Below are positions 14,384-20,794 of a stretch of DNA of 25,504 nucleotides, piece after piece. A program made the position numbers and the translations under genes. How positions within the stretch are numbered: the stretch's first letter is position 1; the number at the start of each line of letters is the position of its first letter. The DNA is taken from contig JAJYXH010000006.1 of the NCBI GenBank assembly GCA_021791075.1, forward strand, positions 1 to 25,504, in the 5' to 3' direction. The notes below the pieces were generated by a model. The model worked only from the letters and a program-made list of their open reading frames with translations, ran no database searches and had not been told where the DNA came from. The stretch comes from Microcaldota archaeon. GTDB taxonomy: Archaea; Micrarchaeota; Micrarchaeia; Micrarchaeales; CABMGC01.

Positions 14384-15128
14384 GAATATAGAGATAATGT
14401 TACTGCTAACTCAATCCGCAATGATATTTCTGGTCCTGGAGTGGTCCATAACCCCGTTTGCCCTACTCCCCGGAATCATAGTCTCATTTGCGCTTGGCAT
14501 CAGGCACCGCAACGCCAAGAAGGACGCCGAGGTTGCAGTCTTTGCAAAGGACGTACTGCGAAATTACGGGCTTGGCCTGATCAGATCTGCCGAGGCCGCA
14601 GTGAAGAAGGGATACTCGTTCTCCGATGAGGTGAGGCTCGAGATAAGGAGGTTCAGGCTCGGAGACTATCATATTACGGCCAAAGTCTCAGGGAACGCGC
14701 ATCTATCCGAACTCCTAAGCATAATGGCCTGCAGCCTCTCCGCGGGCAGCAGCGCAAAGGCCAACATAGAAAGCTTCTGCAAGCGCCTCGAGGGATCCCT
14801 GAGCACAAGGAACAGGATAGCCTCCAAGATCGGCGGTATGCAGTCCGTAGCCTTCCTCGGCGTCTCATTCTTCCTGCCCCTCTTCGGAGGCATAAGCTCG
14901 ACGATTCTGATCACGTCCCTCGGCCTTGTCAACCAGGGATCGATAGCGCTCCAGCACGACTTCATCTACGATGTCGCGTCTTACATACTCCTTGTGACGA
15001 TCCTAGGCACATTCATAAACAGGCCAACGTTGCCCGTAATCCAGAATCTCTCCACCATAGTCCGCACATTCGCGATATCACTGCTCATTCTGATCTCCTC
15101 TGCAACTTACATAACTTACGCTATATAG
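14376..15128 (+). CDS. Pilus assembly membrane platform protein 2 (GspF/TadC type)
   Basis: A 250-residue membrane protein with the same topology as its upstream partner: N-terminal hydrophobic spans (about 7-42), a cytoplasmic helical region with KDVLRNYGLGLIRSAEAAVKKG and LSELLSIMACSLSAGSSA, and C-terminal spans (about 160-185, 200-213, 225-249). Two half-size platform proteins in a row resemble TadB and TadC of Tad pili and two-TadC archaeal systems. The start overlaps the previous gene, and its TAG stop is part of TATAGGTGA, which includes the ribosome-binding site for the first pilin. Confidence 0.78.
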   Translation: MAKNIEIMLLLTQSAMIFLVLEWSITPFALLPGIIVSFALGIRHRNAKKDAEVAVFAKDVLRNYGLGLIRSAEAAVKKGYSFSDEVRLEIRRFRLGDYHITAKVSGNAHLSELLSIMACSLSAGSSAKANIESFCKRLEGSLSTRNRIASKIGGMQSVAFLGVSFFLPLFGGISSTILITSLGLVNQGSIALQHDFIYDVASYILLVTILGTFINRPTLPVIQNLSTIVRTFAISLLILISSATYITYAI

Positions 15129-15136
15129 GTGAAAAC

Positions 15137-15400
15137 ATGGAAATAAGACAAATTGTGGAAGGACTTGTGCCTCTGCATGCAAGGGCGCTGCTGCTCTCAG
15201 CCAAGAGCAGGAAGGGACAGGGATCGCTGGAGTACATAATGATGATAGCCGCCGCGAGCATCGTCATCGTGATGGCCCTCGTGATGGTGGTAAAGCTGCG
15301 CGGAGCTGTGCCAACCAACGTGGCAATAAACGGCACCAACATGAGCATAACATCGGCGATCTCCGAGCAGCTCGGCAAGCTCTCCAGCAACGTGATATAG
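15137..15400 (+). CDS. Class III signal peptide pilin (pilin 1 of the operon)
   Basis: An 87-residue prepilin. KSRKGQGSLEY is the canonical archaeal class III site (cleavage after Gly27, Gln at +1, Glu at +5), followed by a 20-residue hydrophobic helix (IMMIAAASIVIVMALVMVV). The mature protein would be only 60 residues, with one glycosylation sequon. The 27-residue leader is long, but GGTGA 4 nt before the ATG supports this start. The small size and ideal motif make it the best candidate for the major pilin. The prepilin peptidase needed for cleavage is not in the window. Confidence 0.88.
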   Translation: MEIRQIVEGLVPLHARALLLSAKSRKGQGSLEYIMMIAAASIVIVMALVMVVKLRGAVPTNVAINGTNMSITSAISEQLGKLSSNVI

Positions 15401-15419
15401 CCGTTCGGATGGTGAGTTG

Positions 15420-15785
15420 GTGAAGCTGCAGATCTCCTTCGAGTTACTGCTCTACATGGCCATTGCAGGAATAGCACTACTCTTCGGGGTGGTTATGCTT
15501 GCATCGAAATGGCCTGACATAAGCCTATCTGTAGACTCACTGGGGTTCTACTCATTCATCAACTCACTGAACGAGGAGCTGTCATCAGGAGCGTCATCCT
15601 TCAGTCTATATGTGCCTAAAGGGGCGTGCAACTCTACGATATCCGGGAACAAGATACAGAACACATATGGAACCTACTATCTTACCTCTGGCATAAGCAT
15701 GCAACAAGGCATCCTCTGCCCTGATGGCCGGTCCGCCAACTTTACGGTTTCATACGTCTCAGGCAGTTGGGTGATCGGGAGATGA
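15420..15785 (+). CDS. Pilin-like protein 2
   Basis: A 121-residue membrane-anchored protein. The start VKLQISFELLLYMAIAGIALLFG has a very short leader, Gln then Glu four residues later as in class III sites, and one hydrophobic helix. The exterior part has two cysteines (about 75 and 105) and sequons NST and NFT. GGTGA at 15411 favours the GTG at 15420; a TTG one codon earlier is possible. Its TGA overlaps the next ATG (ATGA). The role is probably minor pilin; I do not recognise a specific family. Confidence 0.75.
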   Translation: MKLQISFELLLYMAIAGIALLFGVVMLASKWPDISLSVDSLGFYSFINSLNEELSSGASSFSLYVPKGACNSTISGNKIQNTYGTYYLTSGISMQQGILCPDGRSANFTVSYVSGSWVIGR

Positions 15786-15979
15786 GGGAGCAGGCAAGCG
15801 TGGAGATAATGGTCGGCGCGGTGCTCGTGCTGCTCCTTGCATTGTACTCCGCATCACTTGCGGTTGGGATGTATGCCTCTGCCCGCGGTTCATCCGGGAT
15901 CCTCTCCTCCGACCAGAACGCGTCTCTACTAAGTTCAAACTCTCTCTTGAGTTCATGCAGCTGCCTAGTCGGCCCGTAA
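15782..15979 (+). CDS. Pilin-like protein 3, very small
   Basis: A 65-residue protein, MREQASVEI followed by a hydrophobic helix (about 10-32) and a Ser-rich tail with a closing CSC near the C-terminus. QASVE matches the class III Q-x-x-x-E pattern after a three-residue leader. The start is set by GTGATC at 15767 and by the ATGA overlap with the previous stop codon. The tail cysteines could form a disulfide or a metal or lipid site, which is speculative. Probably a minor pilin. Confidence 0.7.
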   Translation: MREQASVEIMVGAVLVLLLALYSASLAVGMYASARGSSGILSSDQNASLLSSNSLLSSCSCLVGP

Positions 15980-15988
15980 GGTCTTACC

Positions 15989-16330
15989 ATGCTGATATAC
16001 GCTGATCTGGCGATAGGGATTCCAGTCGCGCTCTTTGCGATAACACTACTTGTGGTATCGTTCTATTCGAATATGGCATATCTTCTCTCCGCTGGAGCCT
16101 ACGAATCGCATATGCTCAACCTTTACGACTCGTCCCAGCAGATAGTCGTGGCGCTTGGCACGCTGCGTGCAAACTACACTACGGCTGTCGACATCTCCGG
16201 GATGCTCTCCGCAGAGTACAACATATCCGTCTCGATAATCCCGTATAATGGCTACGGCTACTGTCCGCTCGACTCCGTGTGCAGGATTGTCCCACTGCCG
16301 CGCAATATGTACACCATGGTTTTCACATGA
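15989..16330 (+). CDS. Small membrane-anchored protein of the pilus operon (4)
   Basis: A 113-residue protein with one N-terminal hydrophobic helix (about 8-27, GIPVALFAITLLVVSFYS) and a C-terminal exterior part with sequons NYT and NIS and two cysteines near 92 and 98. It lacks the Q-x-x-x-E processing motif, so it may be an unprocessed pilus component or accessory protein. It starts 9 nt after gene 3 and its TGA overlaps the next ATG. I do not recognise a family. Confidence 0.68.
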   Translation: MLIYADLAIGIPVALFAITLLVVSFYSNMAYLLSAGAYESHMLNLYDSSQQIVVALGTLRANYTTAVDISGMLSAEYNISVSIIPYNGYGYCPLDSVCRIVPLPRNMYTMVFT

Positions 16331-17613
16331 CTAAGATGCAGGCGAGCATAGAATTTCTGCTGATACTCAGCGCGATCAGCCTGGTCAGCGTTGGCCTTGT
16401 CGTCATGTATGGGAAGGAGATAGCCGTTCAGAAGAGCGCGCTTGACGGCCTCAACACTACCACCATATCACCGCCCGAGATAGGAAGCAATCCGTCCGGC
16501 TCTCCTTCGTTGAGCCTCTATATGCCTCTCAACTCTACGATAGGAGACCAGAGCGAGCTCCAAGAGATCTTTTATGGCTGCAAGAAGGGCACAGCCAGGA
16601 TCGCCATTTCGTCAAATTCACTTGCGCTTAACGCGAACTCGCTCTACATAAACTTCTCAAATCTCTATATAACAAGCACAAGTTTCGAACCGATAGTTGC
16701 CGGTGCCGACCTCCTCCTCGTTAATTATACTCTCACCTGCTTAAACAAGAGCGTATCGGGAAGCAAGTCTATCCACACCTACGCGGTAGCTGCCAGCCAG
16801 TCATACCAAAACGGCCAGATGGATGTGTACATCTCTAACAGGAACGAGACGGTCTCCTATCCGTTGCTTGGAGCCACAAGCCTCTTCTCAACATACCAGA
16901 AGAACCGCTGTACAGAGCTTGGATTCTTCGGCGGCAATCTTGACATGACCGTACAATGCGGCACTTCGAACGGATGGGAGTATATGGTATTCTCGATGAA
17001 CTGCTTCACAAATGGCGGAAGCCAGACGCTAACCTATTGCGTACTCCCGAATCCGACAGGATACAATGTGACCCCAATAAACCCTGATGCACCCTCCTAC
17101 CTTTACTCTTTTCAGATGCACATAGCAACACCTTACGGCTCCTTTATCTCAAACGTCTCAAACTACATTGGATACGCAAATGTTATATCGGATGGCAAGG
17201 TCATCGGAACCTTACATGTGACTAATGCAACTGCCCAATTCCAGCCTCCGAGCGAGGAATTTCTTGGATATAACGGAAAGTACTCACCCTTAAATCAATC
17301 AGCATACTCGGCATACTTCCAGGCACGGCAGAATCTCTACAGCACGCTCGGATACTATAACAAGAGCGGCGTTTCCTCGGATATACAGTCTGAAATTGGC
17401 CAGGCAATTACCTCATATCAAGACTATCTATCAAATCTCATATCGTCAAAGCCGCTTAATACTGCCCAATGCAGTGTATCTGGCCAAAAATACATGTGCC
17501 GATCCCCATACCCGTTCTCATACGTGATAAGCATCAAACTTAATGGTTATACTGGGATCGGAAATCAAACAATCTACTACCTCGGGTCTGCAATAACAAT
17601 AAACGAGAGCTGA
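16327..17613 (+). CDS. Large class III signal peptide surface protein (5), possible tip adhesin
   Basis: A 428-residue exported protein, the largest structural candidate in the operon. MTKMQASIEF is a short class III signal (Gln +1, Glu +5) followed by a hydrophobic helix (to about residue 25). The rest is rich in Ser, Thr, Asn and Tyr, has many N-glycosylation sequons (for example NTT, NST, NFS, NYT, NKS, NET, NVS, NAT, NQS, NES) and about eight cysteines. By size and composition it resembles a tip adhesin or S-layer-linked subunit, which is inference. It overlaps the preceding gene by ATGA. Codon use is more AT-rich in its second half than in the operon's front part. Confidence 0.78.
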   Translation: MTKMQASIEFLLILSAISLVSVGLVVMYGKEIAVQKSALDGLNTTTISPPEIGSNPSGSPSLSLYMPLNSTIGDQSELQEIFYGCKKGTARIAISSNSLALNANSLYINFSNLYITSTSFEPIVAGADLLLVNYTLTCLNKSVSGSKSIHTYAVAASQSYQNGQMDVYISNRNETVSYPLLGATSLFSTYQKNRCTELGFFGGNLDMTVQCGTSNGWEYMVFSMNCFTNGGSQTLTYCVLPNPTGYNVTPINPDAPSYLYSFQMHIATPYGSFISNVSNYIGYANVISDGKVIGTLHVTNATAQFQPPSEEFLGYNGKYSPLNQSAYSAYFQARQNLYSTLGYYNKSGVSSDIQSEIGQAITSYQDYLSNLISSKPLNTAQCSVSGQKYMCRSPYPFSYVISIKLNGYTGIGNQTIYYLGSAITINES

Positions 17614-17617
17614 TTGA

Positions 17618-18007
17618 TTGAAAGTACAATTCGCAACATTCGAAGCGCTAATCGCGCTGCTCTTCTCGCTCTCAGTTGTTGCAGCTCTAGACGGGCGTAT
17701 CTCCGCAGTCAACCATGGTTATACTTACGCGCGTGCGAATCTTACGTCTTCTATTGTTGACTATGATCTGTTAAACAACATGTTGCATAACGCGACGGCG
17801 TCTGCGTGTCTTGAAAACTATGTTTCCGGAAATGTGCTGTGTATGGATCAATATCTCAAAGGCTACCTGCTTACCTATCGTGTAAGATCGATAAGCATAT
17901 CGGTTCCTGGAGAAAATCCGAATGAGAATAGCCCGGGTATCATACGATGCTTCCCCTATGCTATAAATGGTTTGGCCATGCCCCTTTGCATTTCCGTTGC
18001 TGGTTGA
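17618..18007 (+). CDS. Pilin-like protein 6
   Basis: A 129-residue protein beginning with TTG 4 nt after gene 5. MKVQFATFEALIALLFSLSVVAAL contains a class III-like Q-x-x-x-E pattern, with an extra residue (QFATFE, Glu at +6), and one hydrophobic helix. The exterior part carries sequons NLT and NAT and four cysteines (about 66, 77, 112, 125). Likely a minor pilin. The next gene starts directly after its stop codon. Confidence 0.7.
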   Translation: MKVQFATFEALIALLFSLSVVAALDGRISAVNHGYTYARANLTSSIVDYDLLNNMLHNATASACLENYVSGNVLCMDQYLKGYLLTYRVRSISISVPGENPNENSPGIIRCFPYAINGLAMPLCISVAG

Positions 18008-18289
18008 ATGTCCCTCTATGGATTCTGTATTATGCTGGCGATAGTAATCGCAATGGTAAGCACAACTTTCGTCATTGCCGGTCTTGAGAACATCTCATCC
18101 ATCCAACTTTATTACTACCAGAGTGGCGAAACTATATCGGTCCAGGCTTACGCAAATTCGTTTTCATCGCAAAGACTTGATTCGGGATATCTCGGCTACA
18201 CCTCGATAGTCGGCGGGATTGCAATGAACGGTTCGAATAATCTGTATATTGCGTACGCCCCTAATGGCGCCTATGTTATTACCAGATGA
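18008..18289 (+). CDS. Small membrane-anchored protein, last gene of the pilus operon (7)
   Basis: A 93-residue protein with an N-terminal hydrophobic helix (FCIMLAIVIAMVSTTFVIAG) and a Tyr/Ser-rich exterior part with sequons NIS and NGS. There is no clear Q-x-x-x-E processing motif. The ATG directly abuts the TGA of gene 6, so translation is coupled. It ends the co-directional run; 52 bp on, a separate TATA box serves the toxin-antitoxin pair. Function is unknown beyond its place in the operon. Confidence 0.66.
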   Translation: MSLYGFCIMLAIVIAMVSTTFVIAGLENISSIQLYYYQSGETISVQAYANSFSSQRLDSGYLGYTSIVGGIAMNGSNNLYIAYAPNGAYVITR

Positions 18290-18304
18290 GGATATTACAA
18301 AAGG

Positions 18305-18312
18305 TTTATATA
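18305..18312 (+). promoter_or_regulatory. TATA box for the VapBC-type pair
   Basis: TTTATATA preceded by ACAAAAGG, centred about 33 bp before the antitoxin ATG at 18342, giving a leader of at most a few bases. This separates the toxin-antitoxin unit from the pilus operon. Confidence 0.55.
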
Positions 18313-18341
18313 TGTCTATTATAATAAATTATAATGATATT

Positions 18342-18563
18342 ATGGGAGACATGTTCAAAGTAAAAGTAAGAAAGATCGGAACATCATTGGGCGTACTTCT
18401 GCCCAAGCGGATGCTTGAAGAACAAGGAATAAAAGAGGGCGAAGAGGTGGAGATAGGGATACTTAAAAAAGATAAGGAACTGTTGGACAAGGTATTCGGA
18501 ATTACTAAAGGATCAAAGCCGTTCAAAAGAGAAAAGACAGACAGGATGGGCAAACTAGCGTGA
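18342..18563 (+). CDS. vapB: AbrB/MazE-type antitoxin of a VapBC pair
   Basis: A 73-residue protein with the SpoVT/AbrB swapped-hairpin domain in the first 45 residues: FKVKVRKIGTSLGVLLPKRMLEEQGIKEG-type pattern ending VEIGIL. The charged C-terminal part (KDKELLDKVFG onward) would wrap the toxin. It neutralises the PIN RNase encoded next and should repress its own promoter. The start at 18342 fits the TATA spacing; the in-frame ATG at 18351 is an alternative. The TGA lies in GTGATTTC, the ribosome-binding site for the toxin. Confidence 0.85.
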   Translation: MGDMFKVKVRKIGTSLGVLLPKRMLEEQGIKEGEEVEIGILKKDKELLDKVFGITKGSKPFKREKTDRMGKLA

Positions 18564-18567
18564 TTTC

Positions 18568-18939
18568 TTGATTTTGGATTCATCTGCATGGATAGAGCTA
18601 TTTGATGGCAGCGATAGGGGGAAGCGCGTAAGAGAAATACTAGAGACAGAACAATGCTATACGAGTATTGTAACTTTGGCTGAAGTCTCCAACTGGTCTA
18701 CGAAACAAAACTATGACACAAAATTACTTATGGAGGCTATAAAAAGAGGCAGTTCTATAATTGACCTGACCGAAGACATAGCAATTCTTGCCGGCGAAAT
18801 CAATTTCGAAAGGAAGAAGACAAATGACAAGTGGGGCATGCTCGACTCGTTTATTCTGGCAACCGCAAACATATGCGGCTTACATTTACTAACAAAAGAC
18901 TCTGACTATATTGATCTGCCAAATGCAGAGCTATTATAA
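18568..18939 (+). CDS. vapC: PIN-domain toxin (VapC-type RNase)
   Basis: A 123-residue PIN-domain protein. The acidic metal-binding residues are present: D4 (ILDSSAWIE), E39 (TLAEVSNW), D93 (MLDSFILATA) and D111/D113 (TKDSDY). VapC toxins cut tRNA or rRNA at specific sites; the target here is unknown. The start is a TTG 4 nt after the antitoxin, with GTGAT upstream. All acidic sites are intact, so it looks active. It and its antitoxin are AT-rich compared with the repair and housekeeping genes that follow, in keeping with horizontal gain. Confidence 0.9.
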   Translation: MILDSSAWIELFDGSDRGKRVREILETEQCYTSIVTLAEVSNWSTKQNYDTKLLMEAIKRGSSIIDLTEDIAILAGEINFERKKTNDKWGMLDSFILATANICGLHLLTKDSDYIDLPNAELL

Positions 18940-18973
18940 AGAATGTCAGCTCCCTATAATTAGTGGTGGCATT

Positions 18974-19018
18974 ATGAAGATCTGGATATTGGGTTCTGGA
19001 GATGTTGGTAGATGCTAA
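18974..19018 (+). other. Fourteen-codon ORF resembling the start of a nucleotide-binding protein
   Basis: ATG to TAA gives MKIWILGSGDVGRC. ILGSGDVGR fits the first strand and G-x-G-x-x-G loop of Rossmann-type NAD-binding proteins, and also the opening of some metallo-beta-lactamase-fold proteins. GGTGGC lies 5 nt before the ATG. It ends 12 nt before nth. It may be the stub of a lost gene, or a short leader peptide; it is too short to decide. Confidence 0.3.
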
Positions 19019-19030
19019 CCGAGTAATTCC

Positions 19031-19669
19031 ATGGAGACTAAATCCTACATAAAAACAGTAATCGGTAGACTTGAAAAGAGGTATGGAAAGCACCCTCATA
19101 CGCAATTGAGGCACAAAAATATAACAGAGCTGTTTGTAGCCACGATTCTTTCCCCCCAATGCAATGACAATCAGGTCAACAAGGTTACCGCCCGGCTGTT
19201 TAAGGATTTCAGGACGTTCGATGATTACGCCAATGCAGACCTACGCACGTTGCAGAGCGAGCTAAACGGCCTGAACTACTATAAGACAAAGGCCAAGCAC
19301 CTGAAACAGTCTGCCGAGATTCTTTTAGATAAATTTGGCGGAAAAGTTCCAAGAACAATCCCTGAGCTGATGGAGCTACAGGGAGTCGGCAGGAAGGTCG
19401 CCAATGTCATACTTAATGAGGGATACGGAATAGACGAAGGGATAGCGGTAGACACGCACTGCGGCAGAGTGTCAAGGAGGCTCGGGTTGAGTAGATTCAA
19501 GGATCCTGCAAAGGTAGAACTGGACCTGATGCGAAAGATTCCTAAGAATGAGTGGAGCAGAACGTCGAACCTCTTCATAGAGCTGGGAAGGGATACATGC
19601 AGCGCACGCAACCGTAACTGTTATGATTGCGTATTAAAGGATATCTGCCCGAGCAGCCTTGCAAAATAG
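19031..19669 (+). CDS. nth: Endonuclease III
   Basis: A 212-residue bifunctional DNA glycosylase/AP lyase that removes oxidised pyrimidines. The HhH motif LQGVGRKVANVIL carries the Schiff-base Lys (K122) and VDTHCGRVSRRLG the catalytic Asp (D141), matching the E. coli enzyme positions closely. The iron-sulfur loop is C-x6-C-x2-C-x5-C near the C-terminus. Length is standard. The N-terminal LSPQCNDNQV stands for the usual LSAQxTD. It follows the VapBC pair on the same strand but has no clear link to it, and converges with top6A across a 6-bp gap. Confidence 0.93.
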   Translation: METKSYIKTVIGRLEKRYGKHPHTQLRHKNITELFVATILSPQCNDNQVNKVTARLFKDFRTFDDYANADLRTLQSELNGLNYYKTKAKHLKQSAEILLDKFGGKVPRTIPELMELQGVGRKVANVILNEGYGIDEGIAVDTHCGRVSRRLGLSRFKDPAKVELDLMRKIPKNEWSRTSNLFIELGRDTCSARNRNCYDCVLKDICPSSLAK

Positions 19670-19675
19670 AAATAG

Positions 19676-20794
19676 TCAAGGAAGGAACTCCTTGTTCTTT
19701 ATCTTGTCCCTTATGTAGTCATCGACGAAGGTGAGCCTCGGCCCCTGCAGCGCATCCTGCTCGAGCTTCTTCTTGCTCTTTATCATCCTCTCCAGCTCGG
19801 TGACCCACTCCTTGCTCTTGCTTATCCAGCTGTAGTTGAGCATCTCCTGCGCCCTCTTCAGGTCTACGTCGCTCGCATTTATCGTCATCTTGTTCAGGAA
19901 CTCGTACTTGTCCAGGTCGGACATCGTCACGCCGATGAACTTCGCCTCAGGCGTGGCCACGTCGCTCCCTATGTATGCCAGGTTTATGCTCCCGGTCTTT
20001 ATCGTCCAGTAGATGTACCATCCCCATGCGTCCGAGTCGGTGAAGAGGTAGACCGGAAGGCCCATGTCCGCGAGCTTCCTTATCAGCCTTCTAGTTCCCC
20101 TTGCCGCCTGCCCCTGGGGGGTTATAAGTATGAAGTTCTCCTTCTTCCAGAGGCCGTCCTCGTTGAGTCTCTGCCAGAGCGCATCCTTCTCTACCACCAG
20201 GACGTACTTGGCCTTCACGTCCACGAACTCTATGTCGTTGTCTACGTCGCTCGGTATGGCCCAACCGCTCCTTCCCTGCTTGCTGCAGTCGATCTCAAGC
20301 CTCTCGTTTCCGAACGTGTCCATGACCTTCATGTTTCCTGCAAGGACTCCCTTCCTGTTTGCATTCAGGTTGAGGTCCTCCCTCTTCAGTTCGAGGGCTA
20401 CCTCTATGTCCTCTATCAGCGGGTTTGACTCAGACTGCTCGCTGAAGACGTTCTCATCGACGTCCTCTCCTAGAGAGTACTTGAGCTGGTAAAATAGTCC
20501 TCTTATCGTCGTATGGAGATTCTCATTGACGAACTTGTGGCACTTCGCGGCAACCGCAACGGTCTGCATGAACCTTCTCGACTGCGAGTAGTTGAGGAAT
20601 GTCCTCTCCTCCCTCGTCTTTCCGAGCCTGAGATACCCCTGCTTCTGGTCGAATATTATGTTGGATCTTGTCCTTGCCAGAGTCGAGAACTTTGGGCTCT
20701 TTCCTGCGCTTATCTCTCCGACTATCTCCTTTCCCATCTCCTCTATCTTCTGGGACGACTTCGAGACCGGTTTTCCTTTTGCTGCCATGGTCAT
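19676..20794 (-). CDS. top6A: DNA topoisomerase VI subunit A
   Basis: A 372-residue type IIB topoisomerase subunit, homologous to Spo11. The winged-helix catalytic Tyr is Y102 in TTIRGLFYQLKYS; the Toprim domain has the Glu in KYVLVVEKDALW and the Asp pair in LFTDSDAWGWYIYW. It cuts both DNA strands and needs the ATPase subunit B, which usually sits directly upstream in archaea but is not in this window; lonB is there instead. The start ATG overlaps the lonB stop codon (ATGA), so the two are coupled; MAAKGKP two codons later is an alternative start. Confidence 0.94.
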   Translation of the reverse strand: MTMAAKGKPVSKSSQKIEEMGKEIVGEISAGKSPKFSTLARTRSNIIFDQKQGYLRLGKTREERTFLNYSQSRRFMQTVAVAAKCHKFVNENLHTTIRGLFYQLKYSLGEDVDENVFSEQSESNPLIEDIEVALELKREDLNLNANRKGVLAGNMKVMDTFGNERLEIDCSKQGRSGWAIPSDVDNDIEFVDVKAKYVLVVEKDALWQRLNEDGLWKKENFILITPQGQAARGTRRLIRKLADMGLPVYLFTDSDAWGWYIYWTIKTGSINLAYIGSDVATPEAKFIGVTMSDLDKYEFLNKMTINASDVDLKRAQEMLNYSWISKSKEWVTELERMIKSKKKLEQDALQGPRLTFVDDYIRDKIKNKEFLP

